A stretch of DNA of 64,000 nucleotides, from contig NZ_JAWLVJ010000013.1 of assembly GCF_033100395.1 (NCBI RefSeq), positions 1 through 64,000 of the forward strand, written 5' to 3'. Origin of the DNA: Terasakiella sp033100395. Its GTDB lineage: Bacteria > Pseudomonadota > Alphaproteobacteria > Rhodospirillales > Terasakiellaceae. This document shows, in pieces, positions 17,125-26,633 of the stretch; within the stretch, counting starts at the first letter, position 1, and each line of letters opens with the position of its first letter. The translations under genes and the position numbers were made by a program. Below the pieces are notes generated by a model. The model did not search any database. It saw only the letters and a list, made by a program, of their open reading frames with translations, and had not been told where the DNA came from.

Positions 17125-19995
17125 ATGCTGACAAAAGTCAACAGCGGGGTTGCGAATGGCCCCCGTCTGTCGAAAGCTTTGTCGGGCGTTATTGGGGAGG
17201 CGATTGATCGTCGAACCTTTTTCAAACGTACCGGTCTGACAGCTGCAGGTATTGCGGCTGCTTCGACAGTCTCTTTGGTTCGGGCAAAAAAAGCGCAAGC
17301 TGCCACGACCACTGCAGGCGACGTAAAGAAAGTAACTTCCGTTTGCACACACTGTTCTGTGGGCTGCGGGGTCATTGCTGAAGTTAAAAATGGTGTTTGG
17401 GTTGGACAGGAACCTGACTTTGACAGCCCGATCAATATGGGTGGTCACTGTGCAAAAGGTGCTTCTGTTCGTGAACACGCCATTGGTGAACGCCGCTTGA
17501 AATATCCAATGAAATTGGAAGGCGGCAAATGGAAGCGTATGTCCTGGAAAGATGCCATCAACGAAGTTGGTGATCGTCTTGGCAAAATCCGCCAGTCTGA
17601 CGGTCCTGATTCCGTTTACTGGTTGGGCAGTGCGAAGCATAACAACGAACAAGCCTATCTCTTCCGTAAGTTTGCGGCCTTCTGGGGCACAAACAACGTA
17701 GACCACCAGGCGCGTATCTGTCACTCCACCACAGTTGCGGGTGTTGCAAACACCTGGGGCTATGGTGCGATGACCAACAGCTTCAATGATATCCACAACT
17801 CCAAGGCTGTCTTCCTGATCGGGTCCAACCCGGCAGAAGCACACCCGATTGCGGTTCATCATATCCTGCAAGCCAAGGAAAAGAACAACGCACCACTTAT
17901 CGTTTGCGATCCGCGTTTCACACGTACAGCTGCACATGCCGATGAATACGTGCGTTTCCGTTCCGGTTCTGACGTTGCCCTGATCTGGGGTATTCTGTGG
18001 CATATCTTTGAAAACAAATGGGAAGATAAGCAGTTCATCCAGCAACGTGTCTACGGTATCGATGATATCCGCGCTGAAGTTGCCAAATGGACACCGGAAG
18101 AAACAGAACGTGTAACAGGCGTTCCCGGCAAACAGCTGGAACGTGTTGCGCGTATGATGGCGAAAAACCGTCCAGGCACTGTTGTCTGGTGTATGGGGGG
18201 TACCCAGCACACCAACGGTAACAACAACACACGTGCTTACTGTGTGATGCAACTGGTTCTGGGTAATATGGGTGTATCCGGCGGGGGTACAAACATCTTC
18301 CGTGGTCACGATAACGTACAGGGCGCAACTGATATGTGCGTTCTTTCTCACTCGCTGCCGGGCTATTACGGTCTGAAAGCAGGCTCGTGGAAACACTGGT
18401 GTCGTGTCTGGGATGTGGATTACAACTATGTCCTTGGTCGCTTTAAAACCAAGAAACTGATGGAGTCCAAAGGTATTCCTGTCTCGCGTTGGATTGATGG
18501 TGTTCTTGTCCCGAAAGACAAGATCGACCAGCCTGAAAACGTAAAAGGCATGATCTTCTGGGGCCATGCGCCAAACTCGCAAACTCGTCTGCCAGAGATG
18601 AAAAAGGCGATGGAACAACTGGATACAATGGTCATTGTTGATCCGTACCCAACTGTTTCTGCCGTTCTTTCTGATCGCACAGATGGCGTTTACCTGCTGC
18701 CGGCTGCGACACAGTTTGAGACTTACGGGTCTGTCACTGCGTCCAACCGTTCACTGCAGTGGCGTGAAAAAATTGTTGAGCCGCTTTTCGAAGCAAAAAC
18801 AGATCATGAAATCATGTATCTCTTTGCCAAGAAGTTTGGTTTTGATGCTGAGATGTTTAAAAACATCAAGGTCAACAATGACGAGCCATTGATCGAAGAT
18901 ATCACCCGCGAATTCAACGGTGGTATGTGGACAATTGGTTATACTGGTCAGTCACCAGAACGTATCCGCAAGCACATGAAATATCGTCACACCTTCGACA
19001 AAACAACGTTGAAAGCTGTGGGCGGTCCATGTGATGGCGAAACATTCGGTCTGCCTTGGCCGTGTTGGGGTACACCAGAAATGGGTCACCCGGGCACACA
19101 TATCCTTTATGATCCATCCAAGCCAGTTGCTGAAGGTGGCCTGAACTTCCGTGCCCGTTTCGGTGTGGAACATGATGGTAACAACATCCTGGCAGAAGGG
19201 TCTTACCCTGTTGGTTCTGAGATTAAGGATGGTTATCCTGAATTCACCATGGCTATGCTTAAGAAACTGGGCTGGGACAAGGATCTGACAGCAGAAGAAC
19301 GTGCGGCGATTGAAAAGGTCGCTGGTGACAAGACCAACTGGAAAACTGACCTCTCAGGTGGTATCCAGCGTGTTGCCATCAAGCATGGTTGTTCACCGTT
19401 CGGGAACGCGAAAGCACGTGCCAAGGTCTGGACATTCCCGGATCCTGTGCCGCTGCATCGTGAGCCACTTTATGCACCTGATCGTGACCTTGTTAAGGAC
19501 TATCCGACTTATAAGGATAAGCAGGCTTATCGTCTTCCAACCATGTATGAATCCATTCAGAAGAATGACTTCTCCAAAGACTTCCCGATTATTCTGACAT
19601 CTGGTCGTCTGGTTGAATATGAAGGCGGTGGTGAGGAAACACGTTCCAACCCATGGCTGGCTGAACTGCAACAGGACATGTTTGCTGAAATTAACCCTTA
19701 TGACGCCAACAACGCGAATATTCGCGCTGATGACATGATCTGGGTTCATTCACCCGAAGGCGGTAAAGTGCGCGTGAAAGCGTTGATCACTGAACGCGTC
19801 GGACGCGGTGTTGTCTTTATGCCATTCCACTTCGGTGGGGTGTTCCAGGGCAAAGACCTGCGTGGCAAATATCCAGAACATACCGATCCATATGTGGTTG
19901 GTGAATCTTCAAACACTTGTGGCACCTACGGCTACGACTCGGTTACCCAAATGCAGGAAACCAAAGTCACCTTGTGTCGAATTGAGAAGGCGTAA
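17125..19995 (+). CDS. fdhA: Formate dehydrogenase, molybdopterin alpha subunit (Cys form)
   Basis: This is the 956-residue catalytic subunit of a periplasm-facing formate dehydrogenase. A Tat signal (DRRTFFKRTGLTAAG, residues 28-42) is followed by a [4Fe-4S] site C74-C77-C81-C109, a molybdopterin oxidoreductase domain and a C-terminal molydopterin-dinucleotide binding domain. The active-site metal ligand is C199 in ARICHS, followed by the catalytic H200; selenocysteine-type enzymes have Sec at this position, so this is the cysteine form and needs no SECIS element. Neighbours are a Tat-target peptide upstream and the iron-sulfur and cytochrome b subunits downstream. Electrons from formate should pass to FdhB, FdhC and the quinone pool. 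No in-frame UGA occurs. Confidence 0.96.
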   Translation: MLTKVNSGVANGPRLSKALSGVIGEAIDRRTFFKRTGLTAAGIAAASTVSLVRAKKAQAATTTAGDVKKVTSVCTHCSVGCGVIAEVKNGVWVGQEPDFDSPINMGGHCAKGASVREHAIGERRLKYPMKLEGGKWKRMSWKDAINEVGDRLGKIRQSDGPDSVYWLGSAKHNNEQAYLFRKFAAFWGTNNVDHQARICHSTTVAGVANTWGYGAMTNSFNDIHNSKAVFLIGSNPAEAHPIAVHHILQAKEKNNAPLIVCDPRFTRTAAHADEYVRFRSGSDVALIWGILWHIFENKWEDKQFIQQRVYGIDDIRAEVAKWTPEETERVTGVPGKQLERVARMMAKNRPGTVVWCMGGTQHTNGNNNTRAYCVMQLVLGNMGVSGGGTNIFRGHDNVQGATDMCVLSHSLPGYYGLKAGSWKHWCRVWDVDYNYVLGRFKTKKLMESKGIPVSRWIDGVLVPKDKIDQPENVKGMIFWGHAPNSQTRLPEMKKAMEQLDTMVIVDPYPTVSAVLSDRTDGVYLLPAATQFETYGSVTASNRSLQWREKIVEPLFEAKTDHEIMYLFAKKFGFDAEMFKNIKVNNDEPLIEDITREFNGGMWTIGYTGQSPERIRKHMKYRHTFDKTTLKAVGGPCDGETFGLPWPCWGTPEMGHPGTHILYDPSKPVAEGGLNFRARFGVEHDGNNILAEGSYPVGSEIKDGYPEFTMAMLKKLGWDKDLTAEERAAIEKVAGDKTNWKTDLSGGIQRVAIKHGCSPFGNAKARAKVWTFPDPVPLHREPLYAPDRDLVKDYPTYKDKQAYRLPTMYESIQKNDFSKDFPIILTSGRLVEYEGGGEETRSNPWLAELQQDMFAEINPYDANNANIRADDMIWVHSPEGGKVRVKALITERVGRGVVFMPFHFGGVFQGKDLRGKYPEHTDPYVVGESSNTCGTYGYDSVTQMQETKVTLCRIEKA

Positions 19996-20006
19996 GGAGC
20001 TAAGCT

Positions 20007-20606
20007 ATGGCAAGAATGAAGTTTCTTTGTGATACCGAACGCTGCACAGAGTGCAACGGCTGTGTCACAGCTTGTAAGAACGAGCATGAAGTTCCATGGG
20101 GCGTTAACCGTCGCCGCGTTGTAACACTCAACGATGGTGAACCGGGTGAGCGCAGTCTGTCGGTTTCATGTATGCACTGTTCAGACGCGCCTTGTATGGC
20201 CGTTTGTCCGGTGGATGCGTTCTATCAAACCAGCGATGGTATTGTTCTGCATTCAAAGGACATCTGTATCGGTTGTGGGTACTGTTTGTTCGCCTGCCCA
20301 TTTGGCGCACCACAGTTTCCGCAGGACGGTTTCTTTGGCTCCCGAGGCAAAATGGACAAATGTACATTCTGCTCCGGTGGTCCGGAAGAAGATGGTTCTG
20401 TTGAAGAACACAAAAAGTATGGCGGCAACCGCATGAGTGAGGGCAAACTGCCACTATGTGCAGAAATGTGCTCCACGAAAGCATTGTTGGCAGGTGACGG
20501 CGACAAAGTTTCCGACATCTACCGCAATCGTGCTGCTGAGCGCGGCTTTGGCTCCGGTGCATGGGGCTGGGGTACTGCGTACGGTTTGAAAAACAAGGAA
20601 GGCTGA
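20007..20606 (+). CDS. fdhB: Formate dehydrogenase, iron-sulfur beta subunit
   Basis: This 199-residue protein carries four ferredoxin-type [4Fe-4S] sites: CTECNGCVTAC near residue 12, CMHCSDAPCMAVCP near 55, CIGCGYCLFACPFG near 88, and an interrupted fourth site made of CTFC near 117 and C-AEMCSTKAL near 150. This is the FDH3/FdnH-like beta-subunit layout, but shorter than FdnH (294 residues) and without its C-terminal membrane anchor. It begins 11 bp after fdhA with AAGGAG before the ATG. It relays electrons from FdhA to the cytochrome b subunit FdhC. Confidence 0.95.
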   Translation: MARMKFLCDTERCTECNGCVTACKNEHEVPWGVNRRRVVTLNDGEPGERSLSVSCMHCSDAPCMAVCPVDAFYQTSDGIVLHSKDICIGCGYCLFACPFGAPQFPQDGFFGSRGKMDKCTFCSGGPEEDGSVEEHKKYGGNRMSEGKLPLCAEMCSTKALLAGDGDKVSDIYRNRAAERGFGSGAWGWGTAYGLKNKEG

Positions 20607-20687
20607 TTTAGGCTGTCGGGGAAGGGCGCCCTCTCGTCCTTCTCCCTTCCTTAAATCGAATTTCTTATAAGAAAGAGGGGCTCTCAC

Positions 20688-21725
20688 ATGAGGTCCAAAC
20701 TTTTAAATAAACTGTTCATCGTGATCTGTGCGTTCCTTTTGGGCACGGCAATTGTCGGGACAACAAGCCTGACAGCACAGGCACAATCCACCAGTGTCTT
20801 TCCAGGTGATGCCGGAACATATGGTTCATCACCGGACATGTGGCGCGAGATCAAAGAAGGCAAACGTGGTCAAACCACCTCGCCGGATAAAAGCCGTGGC
20901 TACTTGATCCGTGCCAATGGGGAAGACTGGCGTAATGTACGCAATAACATGGTCTTTACCTATGGGGCCATGGGGATTGCCGGGATGCTGGCTGCGCTGG
21001 TGTTATTCTTTCTGGTTCGTGGCCGCATCAATCTTGATGGCGAACTGTCTGGTCGTAAAATTCAACGCTTCAAGGCGGTTGAACGCTACAACCACTGGGC
21101 CATGGCAGGCAGCTTTATCCTGCTGGGGCTAAGCGGTTTGAATATGCTTTATGGACGTGCTGTTCTGTTACCGGTTCTTGGACCGGAAGGGTTTTCCAGC
21201 CTGGCTGGGGCTGGCAAGTTCATCCATAACAACATTGCCTGGGTGTTTATGGTGTCTTTGGTCTTTACGATCATTTTCTGGACACGTGATAATGTCTGGG
21301 ACCGTTATGATCTGAACTGGATTTTGAAGGGCGGCGGGTTGTTCTCCAAAGGGGTGCATCCACCATCTGCGAAATTCAACTTTGGTGAAAAAACAATGTT
21401 CTGGCTGGTTGTGCTGGGCGGGATTGCCGTCAGCTATACCGGGTTGACCTTGTTGTTCCCATATCTGTTTGGCACGCTGCCGACCATGCAATTGATGCAA
21501 ATTATCCACGCGGTTATTGCATTGGTGATGTGCATCGCCATCTTAGGGCATATCTATATCGGTACCATCGGTATGGAAGGTGCGATTGATGGTATGAAAA
21601 CAGGTTATGTGGATGAGACATGGGCGAAAGAGCACCATGCCGCCTGGGCTGAAGAGCACGGGATCGAAGTCGACCACAAACCGGAAGACGAAGAACATAT
21701 TGCTCAAGGGGGCGTTGCTGAATGA
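20688..21725 (+). CDS. fdhC: Formate dehydrogenase, cytochrome b gamma subunit
   Basis: This is a 345-residue membrane subunit. Residues 1-33 form a signal sequence (ending AQA). A soluble N-terminal segment (to about 85) precedes a helix at 90-110 and the four-helix FdnI-like cytochrome b core. The four expected heme ligands are H136, H180, H274 and H288, so both hemes can be bound. A charged cytoplasmic tail rich in Glu and His follows. It passes electrons to quinone. The gene is 81 bp after fdhB and overlaps fdhD by 4 bp. The same fold and even the N-terminal segment recur as the sensor part of the kinase encoded at 22666-24801. Confidence 0.95.
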   Translation: MRSKLLNKLFIVICAFLLGTAIVGTTSLTAQAQSTSVFPGDAGTYGSSPDMWREIKEGKRGQTTSPDKSRGYLIRANGEDWRNVRNNMVFTYGAMGIAGMLAALVLFFLVRGRINLDGELSGRKIQRFKAVERYNHWAMAGSFILLGLSGLNMLYGRAVLLPVLGPEGFSSLAGAGKFIHNNIAWVFMVSLVFTIIFWTRDNVWDRYDLNWILKGGGLFSKGVHPPSAKFNFGEKTMFWLVVLGGIAVSYTGLTLLFPYLFGTLPTMQLMQIIHAVIALVMCIAILGHIYIGTIGMEGAIDGMKTGYVDETWAKEHHAAWAEEHGIEVDHKPEDEEHIAQGGVAE

Positions 21726-22606
21726 CCATTTATGACCTTGATACTGACCTGGTGGGTGATGAATTCATCATCAAACCTGATCCTGAATCTGCGTCAACCA
21801 CCGCTGAGGTGCAAGGTGTAGACAGTTTTGGCCGTCCTTTGACAATTCCTGTTGTGGAGGAGCGTCCCCTGACGCTCTTCCTCAACAATCGCGAAATTGT
21901 CACGCTCATGACCGTTGGCGATTACCCGGAACTGCTGGGTGTTGGCTATCTGGTCAATCAGAATATGTTAAAAGACGATGACGTCATCACCGAAGTCGAA
22001 TTTGATGAGGAACTGGACGTCGTTGTGGTCCGCACCGAACGTGTGACCAACTATGAAGAAAAACTCAAACGCAAGGTTCTGACCTCAGGCTGTGGCATGG
22101 GCACTGTCTTTGGTGATATCATGGACAAGCTGGAAGATGTCGTTCTGGGCGATGGTGTACGCATCAATGCGTCCTGGATTGAACCTTTGCTGAAAACCAT
22201 TAAGACAACGCCAAGCCTTTATCGCAAGGCAGGTTCCATCCACGGCTGTGTGTTGTGTAAAGACAACAAGCCCTTGATCTATATGGAAGATGTGGGGCGT
22301 CACAATGCGTTGGATAAAATTGCGGGCTATCTGTATCTGAACAAGCTGCAGGGCAGCGATTATTATATGTACACAACAGGCCGCATGACTTCTGAAATGG
22401 TCATGAAAGCTGTGTCTATGAATGTGTCCGTTCTGATTTCACGTTCCGGTTCGACTCATTGGGGGGTGCAACTGGCGAAAAAAGCTGGCCTGACCCTGAT
22501 CAGCCGAGCACGTGGCAAACGGTTTATTGCGCTAAGTGGTATGGAACGGATCGTTTTTGATCTGGATGAAACGGCCGATCAAATGAGCCACCGCGCTGCG
22601 CAATAG
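21722..22606 (+). CDS. fdhD: FdhD sulfurtransferase for formate dehydrogenase
   Basis: This 294-residue FdhD-family protein transfers sulfur from IscS to the molybdenum cofactor to give active formate dehydrogenase. The conserved loop cysteine is seen in TSGCGMGTVF near residue 120; the first cysteine of the E. coli-type CxxC pair is absent, as in many alphaproteobacterial members. Other family marks are SIHGCVLC near 175, EDVGRHNALDKIAGY near 190 and TTGRMTSEMVMKA near 218. The start overlaps the fdhC stop (ATGA), so translation is coupled. It completes the maturation set with the TorD-like chaperone. Confidence 0.95.
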   Translation: MTIYDLDTDLVGDEFIIKPDPESASTTAEVQGVDSFGRPLTIPVVEERPLTLFLNNREIVTLMTVGDYPELLGVGYLVNQNMLKDDDVITEVEFDEELDVVVVRTERVTNYEEKLKRKVLTSGCGMGTVFGDIMDKLEDVVLGDGVRINASWIEPLLKTIKTTPSLYRKAGSIHGCVLCKDNKPLIYMEDVGRHNALDKIAGYLYLNKLQGSDYYMYTTGRMTSEMVMKAVSMNVSVLISRSGSTHWGVQLAKKAGLTLISRARGKRFIALSGMERIVFDLDETADQMSHRAAQ

Positions 22607-22665
22607 ACCTGCGCAATTTTTTGAGGCACAATAGGCGTCCCCCTGTTTTCTTAAAAGGACCGTCG

Positions 22666-24801
22666 ATGACGCTTCGGCTGATCATATGTGTTTGCCTGTT
22701 GGCTTTTCTGGCTGTGCTGACACCTGTCAATGCCCAGACCTATGAGCCAGGCCCCTACGAGTCTGAAAAAGAACAGGAAATCACGAACCCGCGTGCCGAT
22801 TTTTGGCGACAAGTCCGTGACGGCATGCCGGGCCGGGTCAATATCCCGGATAAAGACAAAGGTGTGCTGATCCGACAGGGCGGGAATGACTGGCTTGCGA
22901 CCCGGTCAAATGTGGTTGCCAACTATGGCCGTCAGATCATTGCCGTCGGTCTTTTATTGACTCTTGTTTTTCTATTCTTCACTGGTCGCATCAAGGTTTT
23001 AAGTGGCCCGGTCGGTTGGGTGCTGGATAAGCTGGTGCCCTTACAAAAACCTGCCCATTGGACAGCGGCTGTGTGTTTCGTTCTGTTGGGGACAACGGGG
23101 CTGAATATCCTTTATGGTAAAAGGGTCCTTGGTCCCATGATGGGGCGGGAATTCTTTTCTGATTTTTCCTTGCTGGGTAAAGCCATTCACAATCAGGCCA
23201 GCTGGATTTTCATGGCCTCCATCGCCATTGTGATGATCCTGAAAGCACGGGAATATCTGCCCGGTTTTGTGCGCGAACGTGTTTCGCGGAAAACCGCAAT
23301 GGATCGTACTCGCACGACAAAAAGTGAAAAGGTGCTGTTCTGGTTTGCCGTGATGGGGACGTTGATTGTGGCTTATTCCGGTGCGACCCTTTTGATCCCA
23401 CACGATGGAAACGATTTGCGTCAGATGCAGCTGTTTCAATTGATGCATTCATTCTCCGCGCTCACATTAACCGGACTGATTGTCGGGAATGTCTATCTGA
23501 TCTCGGTCGGGATCAGGCAGAATGCCCGTCAGCTTCTGGAAGCCAAGGAAGTGCTGGAAGAAGAAGTCCAGCAACGCACAAAAGAACTACAGATCGAGAT
23601 TGAAGAACGCCGCCAGATTGAGGCTGCGCTGAAGATCGCCAAAGATGTGGCTGAACAGGCGAACCTGTCCAAAGACAAGTTCTTGGCAACCGCCAGCCAT
23701 GACCTGTTGCAGCCCCTGACCGCAGCGCGCCTGATGATTGCGACCTTGCGCATGCGGGAATTGAAGATGGATAACCACAAGATTGTGGAACAGGTCCATC
23801 AGTCCTTGCGTGGCACGGAAAACCTGCTGACCGACCTGCTGGATATATCCCGTCTGGGCGCCAGCACGACGGAGCCTAAAGTTACGGACTTCCCGTTGCA
23901 GCAGTTGTTAAGTGCCATTGAAACCGAATTCAGAACGGTTGCGCGCAAGAATGGGTTGAAGTTCCGACTGCACTGTCCGAACTTTTTTGCGAAATCTGAT
24001 TATCAATTGCTTAGCCGTGTGATCCGCAATTTCTTAAGCAACGCCATTCGCTATACCGATAGCGGCGGTGTGATGTTGTCAGCGCGCAAACGCGGGCGGT
24101 CCATCCGGATTGAAGTCTGGGATACGGGACCGGGCATTCCGCCAGAAGAATTGCAGCGCATATTTGAAGAATTCCACAGGCTGGAAGGCCAAAAACGCGT
24201 TAAGCCGACTGAAGACGGTGGGGCAGGCCTCGGGCTCGCCATCGTGGACCGCATTGCTTATATCCTGGATCATCCGGTTGAGGTAAGGTCGATTGAAGGA
24301 AAAGGGTCGGTCTTTTCCATCGACGTGCCGATCGGCACCGAAATCAGCCGCCTGCCACAAACGCAGAAACTGGCCGTCAGTGATCTGGGCGGTGTGGTTG
24401 TTGCCATTGTTGATAATGACGAAAGCGTGTTGATGGCGCTTCAGACTTACTTGCAGGAATGGGGCTGCAGCGTGCTTGTGGGCACGTCCGGGGATGATTT
24501 GATTGAACAGCTCAGTTGGTCGTCTTTCTCACCCGATCTGATCATGGCTGATTATCATCTGGATGCAGGGCTGATCGGACCGGAAGTGGTGGAACGGGTG
24601 CGACGTATTTACGGCCACGACCTGCCAGCAATCGTGATTTCCGCCGATCATACAGAAGAGATGCGCAAAAGCCTGAAAGAAGAGGGCTATCATTTCTTAA
24701 GCAAGCCTGTGCGTCCTGCCAAGATGCGCGCGTTGATGGCCCATCTGGTCAATCAGGATGACCATTTCAGCAAAGGTGTGCGCCAGTCTATCGGGGCTTA
24801 A
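22666..24801 (+). CDS. Hybrid histidine kinase with an FdhC-like cytochrome b sensor domain
   Basis: This 711-residue protein starts at the ATG at 22666 (AAAAGGAC upstream). Residues 1-24 are a signal sequence. Residues 40-285 closely parallel FdhC of the same locus: DFWRQVRDGMPG against DMWREIKEGKRG, GLNILYG against GLNMLYG. H131, H175 and H261 align with FdhC H136, H180 and H274 with near-identical spacing. The fourth ligand, H288, is replaced by N275. A coiled coil (285-335) leads to a HisKA domain (H345 in ASHDLLQPLTAAR), a HATPase (DTGPG at 486, GAGLGLAI at 519) and a receiver domain (D583, D585, phospho-acceptor D629, K680). It probably senses quinone redox state or heme-bound ligand and reports on Fdh activity. 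It is 60 bp after fdhD and convergent with a response regulator gene. Confidence 0.9.
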   Translation: MTLRLIICVCLLAFLAVLTPVNAQTYEPGPYESEKEQEITNPRADFWRQVRDGMPGRVNIPDKDKGVLIRQGGNDWLATRSNVVANYGRQIIAVGLLLTLVFLFFTGRIKVLSGPVGWVLDKLVPLQKPAHWTAAVCFVLLGTTGLNILYGKRVLGPMMGREFFSDFSLLGKAIHNQASWIFMASIAIVMILKAREYLPGFVRERVSRKTAMDRTRTTKSEKVLFWFAVMGTLIVAYSGATLLIPHDGNDLRQMQLFQLMHSFSALTLTGLIVGNVYLISVGIRQNARQLLEAKEVLEEEVQQRTKELQIEIEERRQIEAALKIAKDVAEQANLSKDKFLATASHDLLQPLTAARLMIATLRMRELKMDNHKIVEQVHQSLRGTENLLTDLLDISRLGASTTEPKVTDFPLQQLLSAIETEFRTVARKNGLKFRLHCPNFFAKSDYQLLSRVIRNFLSNAIRYTDSGGVMLSARKRGRSIRIEVWDTGPGIPPEELQRIFEEFHRLEGQKRVKPTEDGGAGLGLAIVDRIAYILDHPVEVRSIEGKGSVFSIDVPIGTEISRLPQTQKLAVSDLGGVVVAIVDNDESVLMALQTYLQEWGCSVLVGTSGDDLIEQLSWSSFSPDLIMADYHLDAGLIGPEVVERVRRIYGHDLPAIVISADHTEEMRKSLKEEGYHFLSKPVRPAKMRALMAHLVNQDDHFSKGVRQSIGA

Positions 24802-25429
24802 AGCCCATTTCCTTGGAGGTCAGTACAGCCTGCGTGCGGTTAAACACATCAAGTTTGCGCAATAGCGCGGTGACGTGAGTTTTAACCGTGGACTCTTTGA
24901 TGTTCAGTTCAAACGCAATGGCCTTATTGGACATGCCTTCGCTCATCAGTTCCAGCACGCGTAGTTCTGATGGCGTGAGTTTGCTGAGCTTGTCTTCAAA
25001 TTCAGAACGGCGCGTGCGGTCTTCTTCGGCCATGGGTTTGATAGCATCTTCGGTGGGCCAATAGCGACCGCCGTTCAAGATCGTATCAATGGCTTTTGCC
25101 ATAATCTCGGGTGCGGTCGTTTTCGGGATGAAACCAACAGCGCCATATTGGGCAGAACTGCGCACCGTTTCGATATCTTCGTTGGCGGACACAATCACAA
25201 TCGGCACAGACGGGACTTTGGAACGTAAGGCCACCAAACCGGAAAAACCGCTGGTTTCAGGCATGGAAAGGTCAAGCAGGATCAAATCCAGATCATCATC
25301 AGCCAGGTCCTGGGCTTCGCTTAGCGTACTTGCTTCAAGCGTTGTGTATTCTTCTTCAAGGAAAGACAGGGTGTCTTTTAAAGCAACCCGGAAAAGGGGG
25401 TGGTCATCTGCAATCAGGATACGGCACAT
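24788..25429 (-). CDS. NarL/LuxR-family response regulator
   Basis: This 213-residue regulator starts at the ATG at 25429 (MCRILIADDHPLF), the true receiver N terminus; the open frame extends further upstream but without homology. The receiver has DD at 8-9, phospho-acceptor D53 in LILLDLSMPE and K in FIPKTTA. A LuxR-type helix-turn-helix (LTPSELRVLELMSEGMSNKAIA) occupies the last 65 residues. Its 3' end overlaps the convergent hybrid kinase gene by 14 bp, which together with the HDLLQP-type H-box of that kinase suggests that they are a cognate phosphorelay. Targets are unknown; the fdh operon is the obvious candidate. Confidence 0.92.
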   Translation of the reverse strand: MCRILIADDHPLFRVALKDTLSFLEEEYTTLEASTLSEAQDLADDDLDLILLDLSMPETSGFSGLVALRSKVPSVPIVIVSANEDIETVRSSAQYGAVGFIPKTTAPEIMAKAIDTILNGGRYWPTEDAIKPMAEEDRTRRSEFEDKLSKLTPSELRVLELMSEGMSNKAIAFELNIKESTVKTHVTALLRKLDVFNRTQAVLTSKEMGFKPR

Positions 25430-25582
25430 AGAAGTGGGGGCTTCTCGTTGTTTCAGTGGTCTTAATTTACAGAAGATACACGCTTTAGAGAACCCCTGAT
25501 ATACCAATTTATAGGTATAAAGCAGAACTAAAGTCGTATTTTTGAAATATCGCCAAGCGCTGGGGGATGTATTCGCCACCTT

Positions 25583-26632
25583 TTAGATAAGGCTTAGGTG
25601 ATTGTCAAAGTGAAGGGCTTGTTTGGATATCCGGCCAGTCAGGTCCCGTAACGTTCCATCCCCTGCGCTGAAAAGAAAGCTGTCTGTACCCGTTGGGGCA
25701 ATACCGCAGATATCATTCTGATCAATGCGTAGGGGATTTTTCTGCCAGATATAAGCTACATTACCACGCGGCGACGTCGCACAAACGGTATCGCCAACGG
25801 CGCTGATACTACCGATATAGCCCTTGAAAATGTTCCAGCCACTTTCGGGGGCGGGAAGGGGGCTTGCTACGCCGTTGATTGAGACTTTCCAGACCAGTGG
25901 GACATCTGATCGGCTGAAAAGTTGATCTTGTAGAGCAATGAAAACCTCACCTTTTGCGTTCACATCAATATGGCGGATGGAAAGTTTATGGAGGTCAGCT
26001 GGCAAACGCACTTTCTGTTCAATCTGTCCGGTATCGGTATTTATATACGTCAGGTTCGGGGCCATGCTGTCGATATTCAGTTTGGCCCGGCCCATTTCAG
26101 GGTAGGTGAGGATGCCGCCATTGGCAACGATCAGATGTTTTTCAAATTGCAGAATTTGATGGGGACCGATCCCGCCACTTGACCATTCGCCGATCCGCTT
26201 GAACCCATGTTTGAATTCATAAATCCCGATGACGCCGCGTTCATTCTGATAATCGTTTTCGGTTGTATAATAATGCGGTTCCACTTCATCAAAAACGCCA
26301 TGACCGTAATAATGCCGTCCCTTTGTCGCGGTTACGACCTGCATCGTTCTTTCCGCCATCTCAAACACATAAAGGGCAGTATCCGGCCTGCGCGCAGGCG
26401 CGATGATCAGGTTTTGTGAGGTATTGAGACTTATGCCATGCAGGCGCAGCGGTGTGTAAAAAAGGGCGGTCGCACGTAGGTCAGGGGCGATATGGGCAAC
26501 GCCAAACTGCCCTTTATCGTCCTTAAAGCCGCTATACCAACCCTCTGACAGAGGTGCCGCGTGGGGCAGGGTCGGAAAGATCGTTCCGGCAAGGCAGGCC
26601 GCGGTTCCTTTTAGAAAGTGGCGACGTTGCAT
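25583..26632 (-). CDS. DUF1513 beta-propeller protein, Tat-exported
   Basis: This 349-residue protein begins with a Tat signal (MQRRHFLKGTAACLAG, cleavage near residue 26). The rest is a DUF1513 protein with repeated beta-strand patches suggestive of a WD-like propeller (RPDTALYVFEMAERTMQ, GHGVFDEV-, HQILQFEKHLIVANGG, LSIRHIDVNAKGEV). The family is found at the end of imelysin operons in proteobacteria. Here it is the last gene of irpA-MCO-dihaem-imelysin-DUF1513, 1 bp after the second imelysin gene. It is assumed to help periplasmic iron uptake, but no activity is known. Confidence 0.88.
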   Translation of the reverse strand: MQRRHFLKGTAACLAGTIFPTLPHAAPLSEGWYSGFKDDKGQFGVAHIAPDLRATALFYTPLRLHGISLNTSQNLIIAPARRPDTALYVFEMAERTMQVVTATKGRHYYGHGVFDEVEPHYYTTENDYQNERGVIGIYEFKHGFKRIGEWSSGGIGPHQILQFEKHLIVANGGILTYPEMGRAKLNIDSMAPNLTYINTDTGQIEQKVRLPADLHKLSIRHIDVNAKGEVFIALQDQLFSRSDVPLVWKVSINGVASPLPAPESGWNIFKGYIGSISAVGDTVCATSPRGNVAYIWQKNPLRIDQNDICGIAPTGTDSFLFSAGDGTLRDLTGRISKQALHFDNHLSLI

Positions 26633-26633
26633 G

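Noticed and set aside
17125..19995. Possible selenocysteine formate dehydrogenase
   Set aside because: The active-site position is a TGT cysteine codon (C199) and no in-frame TGA or SECIS-like hairpin was seen.
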